Positions 7,421 through 14,621 of a stretch of DNA of 35,602 nucleotides are shown piece by piece (the first letter of the stretch is position 1; every line of letters starts with the position of its first letter). The DNA lies in assembly GCA_938029725.1 (NCBI GenBank), contig CALHGE010000068.1:1-35602 (forward strand), written 5' to 3'. The notes under the pieces were generated by a model. That model searched no databases and was not told the origin of the DNA. It saw only the letters and a program-made list of their open reading frames with translations. Both the position numbers and the translations under genes were made by a program. This DNA is from an uncultured Flavobacteriaceae bacterium (lineage in GTDB: Bacteria > Bacteroidota > Bacteroidia > Flavobacteriales > Flavobacteriaceae).

Positions 7421-9241
7421 ATGACTAGACTTTTCGACCTTTTATACCACCAACTAAACAACAATCCTTTAGATACCTCTATTAGTGGAAGAGATACTTC
7501 AGGAAAATGGAAATCCTATAGCTCTCAAGAAGCTGTCAATGCTGCAGAAGCAGCGGCCTCAGGTCTATTGTCATTAGGTTTGAAACCTGGTGATAAAGTT
7601 GGTATGGTAGTATATAAGAATCGTCCTGAATGGATGATTTTAGATTTTGCTATTCAGATGGCTGGCTTAATTAGTATTCCTTTATACCCAACAATAAGCG
7701 TTGGAGAATATGAATATATCCTGAATGAAGCTGAGGTAAAGGTTGCATTTTGTGGCGGAGGAGATCTTTATCAGAAACTTTCAGAATCACAGCAGAACGT
7801 TAGCACTTTAAAAGACATTTATACTTTCGATAAAGTAGAAGGCAAACCTTTTTGGGAAGATATTTTTAATTCGGATAAAAAAGCTGAAATAGAGCAAATC
7901 AAAACGGGTATTAAAAGTGGAGACTTAGCTACTATTATTTATACTTCTGGAACAACAGGAAACCCAAAAGGAGTAATGTTATCTCATGCCAATGTGATGC
8001 ATGTAGTGATGAAAACATCGCCGCACTTAGCGGCTAATGCCGGTGATAAGGTTTTAAGCTTTTTACCGCTTTGTCATATTTTTGAAAGGGCAGTTTCTAT
8101 GGTGTATTATTATAAAAGCTGTAAAATTTATTTCGCAGGAACAGATAATTTAAGCGGACCAGAAGGAGATTTGGCGGCAGTAAAACCTGTTACTTTCAGC
8201 ACAGTGCCAAGACTTCTAGAAAAAATTTATGAAGCCATTTACAACAAAGGTCTTGCTTTAGATGGTGCAAAAAAGAAATTATTTTTCTGGGCACTCGGTC
8301 TTACGGATGATTTTGAACTAAATCATAAACTATCTTTTGCTAAAAGTTTAAAATGGAAAATCGCAGATAAGTTGATTTTTAGTAAATGGAGAGCAGCTCT
8401 AGGCGGTAACGTAAATGCTATTGTAACCGGCGCAGCCCCGTGCCCTGTGAAAATCATGCGTGTTTTTTGCGCTGCTGGTATTCCTATTCGTGAGGGCTAC
8501 GGACTTACAGAAACCTCTCCAACATTAACGGTCAATACGATGGAAGCTGATGGAGTTATGTTAGGTTCGGCCGGACCTTTGATTGACGGGGTCGAAATTT
8601 TGATTGATCAGGAAGATGGTGATTATAAAGAAGGGGAAGGTGAGATTTTAGCACATGGTCCAAATGTAATGCTAGGCTACTATAAAAAGCCAGAGGTCAA
8701 CGCGCAAGTTTTTTGTGAGATTGATAAAAAACGATGGTTTCGTACTGGCGATATTGGCAAGTTGGTCAAAGGGCCAACAGGGAGAGAATTTCTTAAAATA
8801 ACAGATAGAAAGAAAGAGTTGTTAAAAACATCAGGCGGTAAATATGTTGCTCCAGCTCCTATAGAGAATAGGCTTAGAGAAGAGTTTTTAGTAGAACAAA
8901 TGATGGTTATCGGCGATAAACAAAAATTCGTATCGGCATTAATTGTTCCGGCGGAAGAAGCTTTGAAAAGCTATTGTGAGAAAAAGCAGATCGCTTGGAC
9001 AAGTCTTCAAGAAATCATTGAGCATAAAAAAGTGCTAAAGCGATACCAGAAGATTATTGAGAAATATAATCCAGAATTTAGCCATGTTGAGCAAATCAAG
9101 AAGTTTAAATTGATTGCCAGACCATGGCTTCCAGTTCACGAAGATGGTGCTGATGCTGAATTGACACCAACGCTAAAACTAAAGCGACGTGTAATTCGTG
9201 AGAAGTTCGAAAAAGAGATTGCAGCTATTTATGCGGATTAG
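7421..9241 (+). CDS. Long-chain acyl-CoA synthetase (AMP-forming)
   Basis: 606-residue adenylate-forming ligase of the FadD15/FAA1 type, which activates a fatty acid to acyl-CoA via an acyl-AMP. Motifs in order: YTSGTTGNPKGVMLSH (ATP loop), GYGLTETSP, WFRTGDIGKL, DRKKELLKTSGGKYVAP (hinge and catalytic-lysine region). The length fits long-chain ligases (about 600). The ATG at 7421 gives the family N-terminus; an in-frame TTG at 7364 would translate the untranslated leader. Its stop codon is directly followed by the last base of the convergent M20 peptidase gene, leaving no room for a separate terminator. It probably supplies the CoA substrate for the train upstream. Confidence 0.93.
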   Translation: MTRLFDLLYHQLNNNPLDTSISGRDTSGKWKSYSSQEAVNAAEAAASGLLSLGLKPGDKVGMVVYKNRPEWMILDFAIQMAGLISIPLYPTISVGEYEYILNEAEVKVAFCGGGDLYQKLSESQQNVSTLKDIYTFDKVEGKPFWEDIFNSDKKAEIEQIKTGIKSGDLATIIYTSGTTGNPKGVMLSHANVMHVVMKTSPHLAANAGDKVLSFLPLCHIFERAVSMVYYYKSCKIYFAGTDNLSGPEGDLAAVKPVTFSTVPRLLEKIYEAIYNKGLALDGAKKKLFFWALGLTDDFELNHKLSFAKSLKWKIADKLIFSKWRAALGGNVNAIVTGAAPCPVKIMRVFCAAGIPIREGYGLTETSPTLTVNTMEADGVMLGSAGPLIDGVEILIDQEDGDYKEGEGEILAHGPNVMLGYYKKPEVNAQVFCEIDKKRWFRTGDIGKLVKGPTGREFLKITDRKKELLKTSGGKYVAPAPIENRLREEFLVEQMMVIGDKQKFVSALIVPAEEALKSYCEKKQIAWTSLQEIIEHKKVLKRYQKIIEKYNPEFSHVEQIKKFKLIARPWLPVHEDGADAELTPTLKLKRRVIREKFEKEIAAIYAD

Positions 9242-10540
9242 TTAGTTTCCTAAACCGGCTTCAGCCATAGTAATGAGTAGTGCCAGCTTGATGGCTTTTG
9301 TGCCATCGGTATTCATCCACCATTCGCCTAAGGAGTGGGCGCCTCCGCCCTTTCCTCCGCGACCTATAGTGATAGCCGGAATTCCTAGTGCAATAGGAAT
9401 ATTTCCATTCGTAGAACCTCTTGTTAGTCTTGGTGTTTCTCCAAAAAATGTAGTAGCCGCAATAGCGCGTTGTACCAGGGGAGTGGTTTCCGATAATTCA
9501 CCTGAAGGCCGGTCTCCAATTTTTATAAGTTCAAGTACGATTTTATCTTTTATTCCAGTAGCATTATATTCGGCAACTGCTGCATGCATCGAAGATTTGA
9601 AAATGCTATCTATTTTTAGGAGTCTTGTAGCATCTACAGAGCGCATATCGACTTCCATCCAAGATTCGAAAGGAATAGAGTTTACTGAAGTGCCACCGCC
9701 AATTCTACCAATATTAAAGCTAGTTTTTGGGCCTTGATCCGTATATTTTTTGGCTTCTTTTGTAAAGTGGGTAATAGCGTATCCTAGAGCATGATGCGGA
9801 TTTGCTAAGCCGAATGCGCCCCATGAATGTCCACCCTTGCCTTTGAAAACTGCTTTATAACGGGTAGAGCCTAGTCCTGCGTTATTTACTCTGCCTGCTG
9901 AACCACCATCAATTGCAATCCAAGAATCAATCTTAGGAGCCCCCTTACGGAAGAAATGTTTTACGCCCCGTAAATCGCCTAAACCTTCTTCACCCACTGT
10001 AGCTACGAACCAAATATCTGCACTTGCTTTTAATTCGGCTTTCTTCATTGCTTTTGCAATGGCTAAAAGCATTGCTAGCCCACGCGTATCATCGCCAATA
10101 CCCGGAGCAAATAAAGTATCTCCTTTTTTCTTTACGCTTACATCTGTTCCTTCCGGAAAGACGGTATCTAAGTGTGCGTCTAATACTACAACACGATTTC
10201 TATTTGTACCTATTTTAAGTCCGATGACATTACCAACTTCATCAATCCATGTTTTATCCATACCAGTATCCTCTAGCATTGCTCGGAAGGCAATAGCTCT
10301 TTTGGTTTCCATGAATGGAGGTGCTTCGATTTCGGTAAGGCGAATCAAATCTGCAGTAGTTTGATTGTCAATTTCATCAATAACCGCATAGGCATTTTGT
10401 ATTTGTGTATTGGCGCTGAGTTTTTTGATTGCTTTTGCATAAGATTTCTCTGCGGTGGGCAGCTCTTGTCCAGAAATATGCATAAAGGAAAATACCATTA
10501 CCAGTAACATAGGATATACACGTACGAAGCTAAATTTCAT
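9242..10540 (-). CDS. Secreted M20-family metallopeptidase
   Basis: 432-residue zinc peptidase of the M20/M25/M40 group (PepT/CPG2-like). The N-terminus MKFSFVRVYPMLLVMVFSF with SGQ before residue 26 is a signal peptide, so it acts in the periplasm or outside. Zinc and catalytic residues are visible: DAHLDT (H123, D125), GIGDDTRG (D150 bridging ligand), GEEGLGD (E184 catalytic base, E185 ligand), and a C-terminal GGGAHSLGEWW supplying the last histidine. HSWGAFG in the middle belongs to the dimerisation domain. Probably an aminopeptidase or carboxypeptidase; substrate unknown. It is monocistronic and convergent with the ligase. Confidence 0.92.
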   Translation of the reverse strand: MKFSFVRVYPMLLVMVFSFMHISGQELPTAEKSYAKAIKKLSANTQIQNAYAVIDEIDNQTTADLIRLTEIEAPPFMETKRAIAFRAMLEDTGMDKTWIDEVGNVIGLKIGTNRNRVVVLDAHLDTVFPEGTDVSVKKKGDTLFAPGIGDDTRGLAMLLAIAKAMKKAELKASADIWFVATVGEEGLGDLRGVKHFFRKGAPKIDSWIAIDGGSAGRVNNAGLGSTRYKAVFKGKGGHSWGAFGLANPHHALGYAITHFTKEAKKYTDQGPKTSFNIGRIGGGTSVNSIPFESWMEVDMRSVDATRLLKIDSIFKSSMHAAVAEYNATGIKDKIVLELIKIGDRPSGELSETTPLVQRAIAATTFFGETPRLTRGSTNGNIPIALGIPAITIGRGGKGGGAHSLGEWWMNTDGTKAIKLALLITMAEAGLGN

Positions 10541-10930
10541 TTTTTAGGTCTTTAGAGAGTTGAACTCATTTTAAAGTAGAAAAGATACTAAAATTGTATT
10601 GAGTTTGATTTGAAAATAGACGTAGGTGTTACTTTGACTAGTCTGAAAATATCAGGAAGTCTTTTTTTTGATGAAATAACGGAGTCGGCTGTTATCAAAA
10701 ATATGCACTGTTTGAAAGCTATAATTTCAGGTAGATAATAGGTGAATTAAATATGGAGCTGCGTGTTAAAATACGGGAGTTTTATATGATTCATTAGTGT
10801 GCTCGGCAAGATTTATGCGGTTTCTCTGTCGAACTCTCATATGATGTTAGAACTTCTAAGTACTTAAGCTGCTGTTTTTCTATTTCCGTAAAGATGTAAA
10901 AGCGAAATAATTTTTGATACCTCTAAAAAC
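10541..10930. other. Gene-free intergenic region
   Basis: About 390 AT-rich bases between the M20 peptidase start and the tRNA terminator. I see no ORF with family character and no full promoter, although the peptidase promoter must lie at its left end (on the - strand TATCTTTT near 10580 is a weak -7 match). Confidence 0.6.
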
Positions 10931-10964
10931 AAAAAAAATCCATTCCTTTTCGGAAATGGATTTT
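10931..10964 (-). terminator. Rho-independent terminator of tRNA-Arg
   Basis: Inverted repeat AAAATCCATTCC (10935-10946) with GGAAATGGATTTT (10952-10964), one bulged base. Read on the - strand the stem is followed by eight U residues (the A-run at 10931-10938). It lies 10 bases past the tRNA 3' end. Confidence 0.8.
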
Positions 10965-10974
10965 CTGATTTTAG

Positions 10975-11048
10975 TGACCCTGACTGGATTCGAACCAGTA
11001 ACCTTCTCATTCGTAGTGAGATGCGCTATCCAGTTGCGCCACAGGGCC
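10975..11048 (-). tRNA. tRNA-Arg (anticodon ACG)
   Basis: A complete 74-base cloverleaf on the - strand. Acceptor stem GGCCCTG pairs with CAGGGTC (one G-U), followed by discriminator A. D stem GCGC/GCGC; anticodon stem TCTCA/TGAGA around the loop CTACGAA, giving anticodon ACG for CGN codons; T arm ACTGG-TTCGAAT-CCAGT. The 3' CCA is not encoded and must be added. Its own promoter (11159-11189) and terminator (10931-10964) make it a single-gene unit with a 5' leader of roughly 100 bases to be removed by RNase P. Confidence 0.97.
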
Positions 11049-11158
11049 ATTTTTTTTAAACTTTAAAGCAAAGTTTTGAAATGTTACACGGTATTGAAAA
11101 GTGCTTTCTGACGATGCTTTTAACCGTTCTGAAACCTTTGCGTGTTTTAAACGGGCTG

Positions 11159-11189
11159 CAAATATATTTCTTTTTACTTTTAACGCAAA
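11159..11189 (-). promoter_or_regulatory. Consensus Bacteroidota promoter for tRNA-Arg
   Basis: On the - strand: TTTG (11189-11186), 19-base spacer, TATATTTG (11166-11159), a perfect match to TTTG-N19~21-TAnnTTTG. The predicted start is near 11152, giving a leader of about 100 bases. The divergent apt gene begins at 11209, so the two genes share this short control region. Confidence 0.7.
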
Positions 11190-11208
11190 ATAACATAGAA
11201 CAAAAGAA

Positions 11209-11721
11209 ATGGATTTTAATACCTACATACGCGATATCAAAGATTTTCCTAAGGAAGGAATCGTTTTCAAAGACATTACGCCACTTTTAAAGGATGCAAA
11301 AGCTTTAAATAAAGCTACAGAAGCCTTACTTAAATTAGTTGGAGATAAGAAAATTGATAAAGTAGTAGGTATGGAAAGTAGGGGTTTTTTCTTTGCGCCC
11401 TTATTAGCTTCAAAATTAGAAGCAGGTTTTATACCTATCCGCAAAGCTGGAAAGTTGCCTTATAAAACAATAGCGGAGGTTTATACACTAGAATACGGAG
11501 AAGATATCTTAGAAATACATGAAGATGCCATTGAAAAAGGAGAACGAATTTTAATTCATGATGATGTGTTAGCTACAGGTGGCACTGCTGAAGCAGTAGG
11601 TAAGCTAATTGCCAAGATGGGTGGAGAAATCGTAGAATTTAATTTTCTGATTGAGTTGGATTTCTTAAAAGGAAGAGACAAATTGAAAGGGTATGAAGTA
11701 CAATCTCTTTTGCATTATTAA
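11209..11721 (+). CDS. apt: Adenine phosphoribosyltransferase
   Basis: 170 residues, the normal size for Apt, which makes AMP from adenine and PRPP (purine salvage, cytoplasm). The PRPP-binding motif ILIHDDVLATGGTA runs from residue 114, and VVGMESRGFFFAPLLA (52-67) and RKAGKLPYKT (78-87) are diagnostic of Apt among phosphoribosyltransferases. A + strand promoter may overlap the tRNA promoter (TTTG at 11137, TATATTTC at 11163, 22-base spacing). Its last four bases overlap the 3' end of a convergent small gene. Confidence 0.96.
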   Translation: MDFNTYIRDIKDFPKEGIVFKDITPLLKDAKALNKATEALLKLVGDKKIDKVVGMESRGFFFAPLLASKLEAGFIPIRKAGKLPYKTIAEVYTLEYGEDILEIHEDAIEKGERILIHDDVLATGGTAEAVGKLIAKMGGEIVEFNFLIELDFLKGRDKLKGYEVQSLLHY

Positions 11722-11870
11722 TCAAGCGCCTTTGTAGTAACAAAATAACGCCAGCCAATAATGGCTAACTGAAATTTTGAAGCTTTGCTAAGGTTCAGTC
11801 TCTTTTTGGTAAAGGAGGGCAGAAGGGTCTTATTTAGTTTTGCTAAAAATTTGTACACAGACTTTTTCAT
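11718..11870 (-). CDS. Small conserved flavobacterial protein (50 aa), function unknown
   Basis: A 50-residue basic protein missed by a 60-residue ORF cutoff. It starts MKKSVYKFLAKLNKTLLPSF, continues with KKRLNLSKASKFQLAIIGWR and ends in TTKALD. Eleven lysines and two arginines make it strongly basic. From memory, closely similar proteins of about 50 residues occur next to housekeeping genes in many Flavobacteriaceae, sometimes labelled 'SsrA-binding protein' in databases. It is far too short to be SmpB. A perfect -7 box (TATATTTG on the - strand, 11892-11885) lies 15 bases upstream of the ATG. Its stop overlaps the apt stop by four bases, convergently. Confidence 0.75.
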   Translation of the reverse strand: MKKSVYKFLAKLNKTLLPSFTKKRLNLSKASKFQLAIIGWRYFVTTKALD

Positions 11871-11884
11871 TCCGTTGGTTTTTA

Positions 11885-11892
11885 CAAATATA
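11885..11892 (-). promoter_or_regulatory. -7 promoter box of the 50-aa gene
   Basis: TATATTTG on the - strand matches TAnnTTTG exactly. No clear TTTG is seen 19-21 bases upstream. Transcription would start about 8 bases before the ATG, giving a very short leader. Confidence 0.45.
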
Positions 11893-12331
11893 ACAAGTTA
11901 AGAGCTATCATAGAATTGAAAAGACCACCGTATAGCGGTCTCTTCTTTATGATTCTACTTAGGCTATTATCAGAATTAAGGATAATAATAGGAATAACAA
12001 AATTTTAGTTAGTGTAATCATAACAAGGGGTTTTTAGGGTTAATAAATAGTCAGTGATAATTGATTGTTCACTTAAGATATATAATAAGCGTAGTCATTT
12101 GCAAGTATTTTAGTCACAATCAATACATGTACATACACTGTCGAAGCTTATAAAGCGAAAAGACTTACAGTATTTTGAATGTCTCCTTGTTGTAAACTTT
12201 AATGTGTAAGTATATATTGTCATTTATATTGTAATTTATAACAATTGTAGCGCTGTTTTAGTGAGAATATTAATTTGTAAGGAAGGTTTTGATTGAAAAA
12301 CGCGCTTTTTTGAAGATTTCATTGGTGAAAT
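11893..12331. other. Gene-free AT-rich region with one weak hairpin
   Basis: No credible ORF in about 440 bases. A short inverted repeat AGACC (11922-11926)/GGTCT (11937-11941), with TTTTC after it on the - strand and TCTTCTTT after it on the + strand, could be a weak terminator. No gene or promoter that would feed it was found. Confidence 0.5.
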
Positions 12332-12359
12332 AAAAAAACCAACCTTTAAAAAGGTCGGT
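12332..12359 (-). terminator. Rho-independent terminator of the BlaI-M56 operon
   Basis: On the - strand ACCGACCTT and AAGGTTGGT form a stem (one mismatch) with an A/T loop, followed by seven U residues. It lies 35 bases beyond the M56 stop codon at 12394. Confidence 0.75.
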
Positions 12360-12393
12360 CTGTTTTCGGTTGATTTAGATATAAAAAACGTTT

Positions 12394-14100
12394 TTAGTTC
12401 TCTTTTGTGGCTATTTCTAGCACTCCGTTTTTTCCTTTTTTGCCATATTTTTTTTTGCTTTTTTTTCCTTTTACTACATTTATGGAAGCGATATTATTAG
12501 GGTTTAGCTTTTTCATTTCTTTAGCAGTACTTTCTTTACCATCTATGATATAGAGTGGCTCACCTTCTTCTGAATTAATAATAAAAAATTCGGAACTTTC
12601 TTTTTGAATTATTTCTATGTTTTGATCCTCATCAAAATCGGTATGAATTGAAATATGTTTTTCACCGTCTTTTGAGTTTTCTTTTATTAAGATTAGATCC
12701 TCTTGGCTGCCGCTGATACTAAAGATGTGTTGGGCTTCTTCTTCTTCTTCTTCTTCTTCTTTCTCTTCTATATGAATATCCATAGCATCAAGTTCCTCTT
12801 CATGAACTTCTTTTCCGTTTATTACGATATGTTTTTCTCCGTTAATTTTAGTTATAATTATCTCTTTAGCATCTGTTTCAGCGTCTGAAACCCAATGTAT
12901 AGATTTCACCTTAGCGCTCGCATCTGCCTTTTTACCGGTGCCAATTGAAATACTATTTTTAGTGGTGTCTATAAAAATATAAGTTGGCGAAATCGTGTCA
13001 TCTTCAGAGCTTGACTCATAAGAACTATTAAATTTTCCAGTGGCTGCGCTTCCTCCAGCTACTTGCACTGATAAAGAGATGATTTCTCTATTTTCATTAC
13101 GTACAAGCGTATATGAGAAATCAATTTTATCATTTTCTAAATCGGACTTTATTTTTGCAAATGCTTCATCCGAAGTGTCTTTGTCAATACTAATATCTAT
13201 AATATGCTTAGAGCTTGGTGCTGAAATTTCACTCACCATGCTATATTCGGTTTTTACGTTAAAACTGTATAGAAAGAGCACCAGAAATGGTATAATGGTT
13301 AATGTCTTTAATACGTTTCTTCTTTGTGAAGGCATTTGATTGATCATGACGATTCGTTTTTTGATTAATGAATTAAAAAAGGGATTTACAATTGATAAAT
13401 TGTGTTTTCCTATTACTTGGTTTAAAAGAATATATTGATAGTGTTTTTTATTACCCTCGAGTGCTGTGTTCTCTGAATCAGCAAGAAATTCTAAGTTTTG
13501 CTTAAGCGCATATTTGTAGCCCCAAGCTATTGGGTTGAACCATTGTAGCAAAAGAACTACTTCTATAAATAAGATATCCAATGTATGTTTTTGATTGGCG
13601 TGTACTTGCTCATGTGCTAGAATGAATTTCAAATCTTTTGTAGTATGGTTCAGTGGGTTGTAAATGATATAGTTGAAAAATGAAAAGGGTTGTATGTTTT
13701 TTGAGCTACGTATGTAGTTGAAATTAAGTTTTTTAACCGTTTTCCCTTCAATAATAAATTTTCTTAAAGAATTGATTTGCAAGATTAATCTAATGGCGAA
13801 AAAGCTGGCTCCTATGGCATATATTCCGAATAATAAGTTAGGCCACATACGGATAGATTCTTCTCCTGACAAGACTATATTTTCTAGATTATGGGTGCTT
13901 TTCGCGGCAGATGTAAGGTCTAAATAAACAGTTTTGGTACGATTCATAAATGGCAGGAAAAGTGATGCCGCTAATCCGCTAATAAGAAACCATCTATTGG
14001 AAGTGAATAGGGTTTCCTTGCTTAAGAAAAGTCGATAACAAGCATAAAATAATACTAGAATACCTGAGGATTTTAATAAATAGACTACAAAAGCTTCCAT
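12394..14100 (-). CDS. BlaR1-like M56 metallopeptidase with TonB-plug-like C-terminus
   Basis: 568-residue membrane protein. The N-terminal half has hydrophobic segments at about 4-25, 36-52, 88-108 and 174-190 and a fifth near 265-282. The M56 zinc motif is HEQVH (163-167), with a third ligand probably E204 in EFLAD. Unlike true BlaR1 there is no penicillin-binding sensor. The C-terminal half is exported and very acidic (eight glutamates near residue 450) and ends in LYIIDGK...NPNNIASINVVKG...GKNGVLEIATK, which copies the TonB-receptor plug pattern and is seen in other Bacteroidota M56 proteins. By family logic it cleaves BlaI on sensing a signal. It is 3 bases downstream of BlaI in the same operon. 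The signal is unknown. Confidence 0.88.
   Translation of the reverse strand: MEAFVVYLLKSSGILVLFYACYRLFLSKETLFTSNRWFLISGLAASLFLPFMNRTKTVYLDLTSAAKSTHNLENIVLSGEESIRMWPNLLFGIYAIGASFFAIRLILQINSLRKFIIEGKTVKKLNFNYIRSSKNIQPFSFFNYIIYNPLNHTTKDLKFILAHEQVHANQKHTLDILFIEVVLLLQWFNPIAWGYKYALKQNLEFLADSENTALEGNKKHYQYILLNQVIGKHNLSIVNPFFNSLIKKRIVMINQMPSQRRNVLKTLTIIPFLVLFLYSFNVKTEYSMVSEISAPSSKHIIDISIDKDTSDEAFAKIKSDLENDKIDFSYTLVRNENREIISLSVQVAGGSAATGKFNSSYESSSEDDTISPTYIFIDTTKNSISIGTGKKADASAKVKSIHWVSDAETDAKEIIITKINGEKHIVINGKEVHEEELDAMDIHIEEKEEEEEEEEAQHIFSISGSQEDLILIKENSKDGEKHISIHTDFDEDQNIEIIQKESSEFFIINSEEGEPLYIIDGKESTAKEMKKLNPNNIASINVVKGKKSKKKYGKKGKNGVLEIATKEN
12735..12761. repeat. Trinucleotide microsatellite (CTT)9 in the M56 gene
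   Basis: Nine perfect CTT units on the + strand, read as GAA/GAG-type glutamate codons on the coding strand. They encode most of the polyglutamate run of the exported domain. Slippage would change the length of the acidic run without shifting frame. Confidence 0.9.
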
Positions 14101-14103
14101 GTT

Positions 14104-14463
14104 TTATTTCTTTTTTTCAATAAGATTGATTATTTCTTTCAACTCTTCCACAGATATCTTTTCTTCTTTGGCAAAGAAGGATACTAGATTTTTATAAGAA
14201 TTATCGAAATAATCGACCATACTTGAATTCACAAACTTTTTACGATAGTTTTCTTTAGTAACCAAAGGATAATATCTGTGTGTTTTTCCAAACGCTTCGT
14301 GCCCTACATAATTCTTTTCTTCTAAATTTCTAACGATCGTAGATAAGGTGTTATAATGAGGTTTATCGCCTTCTATTTTATCCATGATTTCCTTCACGAA
14401 AGCTTTCTCAAGATGCCAAATAATTTTAATGATCTCTTCTTCCTTATTGGTTAACTTTTGCAT
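14104..14463 (-). CDS. BlaI/MecI-family transcriptional repressor
   Basis: 119-residue winged-helix repressor: MQKLTNKEEEIIKIIWHLE, then VKEIMDKIEG, then the recognition helix HYNTLSTIVRNLEEKNYV, and a C-terminal dimerisation helix. An ATG 21 bases upstream (14484) is in frame but lies inside the -7 promoter box, so it cannot be in the mRNA. 14463 also gives the usual family N-terminus (KLTxxEExIM). In BlaI systems the M56 partner cleaves the repressor to release its operator. It shares a transcript with the M56 gene 3 bases downstream and probably represses its own promoter. Confidence 0.92.
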   Translation of the reverse strand: MQKLTNKEEEIIKIIWHLEKAFVKEIMDKIEGDKPHYNTLSTIVRNLEEKNYVGHEAFGKTHRYYPLVTKENYRKKFVNSSMVDYFDNSYKNLVSFFAKEEKISVEELKEIINLIEKKK

Positions 14464-14481
14464 GGTATAAAATTGTTTACT

Positions 14482-14513
14482 CAAACATATAACTATATAT
14501 TTAGTTATACAAC
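14482..14513 (-). promoter_or_regulatory. Promoter of the blaI-M56 operon
   Basis: On the - strand GTTG (14513-14510), 20-base spacer, TATGTTTG (14489-14482; perfect TAnnTTTG). The predicted start is near 14475, about 12 bases before the ATG at 14463. The whole spacer is filled by a palindrome (14489-14508). Confidence 0.6.
14489..14508. promoter_or_regulatory. Candidate BlaI operator 1 (palindrome in promoter spacer)
   Basis: ATAACTA (14489-14495) and TAGTTAT (14502-14508) are perfect 7-base inverted repeats six bases apart, between the -33 and -7 boxes. A dimeric repressor bound here would block RNA polymerase. The half-site differs from the TACA/TGTA core of Staphylococcus/Bacillus BlaI and MecI. 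Confidence 0.5.
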
Positions 14514-14520
14514 TGTATTT

Positions 14521-14536
14521 ATAGTTATTTAACTAT
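14521..14536. promoter_or_regulatory. Candidate BlaI operator 2 (16-bp palindrome)
   Basis: ATAGTTA-TT-TAACTAT, a perfect inverted repeat with the same AACTAT/ATAGTT half-site in the opposite order. Another lone half-site ATAGTT follows at 14541-14546. The site lies between the divergent BlaI and antiporter genes and could affect both. Confidence 0.45.
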
Positions 14537-14577
14537 TTTTATAGTTTTTAATTCAATTTTAACATTCAAGAAATGAC

Positions 14578-14607
14578 TTTAGAAATCAAAATCTTCTACT
14601 ATATTTG
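14578..14607 (+). promoter_or_regulatory. Promoter of the cation antiporter gene
   Basis: TTTA (14578-14581), 18-base spacer, TATATTTG (14600-14607; perfect -7). A start near 14614 leaves about 8 bases before the ATG at 14622. Confidence 0.5.
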
Positions 14608-14621
14608 TCAAAACCAAACGA

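Noticed and set aside
9273..9737. 154-codon + strand ORF opposite the M20 peptidase gene
   Set aside because: Mirror of a strongly supported gene; no family motif, no promoter, biased composition (many Pro/Ser/Ile).
11718..11870. SmpB (SsrA-binding protein)
   Set aside because: Only 50 residues, with none of the SmpB beta-barrel motifs; the database label seems to be an error.
12735..12761. CRISPR-like or tandem repeat array
   Set aside because: Simple trinucleotide repeat inside a coding region with no spacers.
12394..14463. Beta-lactam resistance regulon (blaI-blaR1)
   Set aside because: No penicillin-binding sensor and no beta-lactamase gene nearby.
14464..14484. Seven-codon N-terminal extension of BlaI from the ATG at 14484
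   Set aside because: That ATG lies within the -7 promoter box; the family N-terminus begins at 14463.
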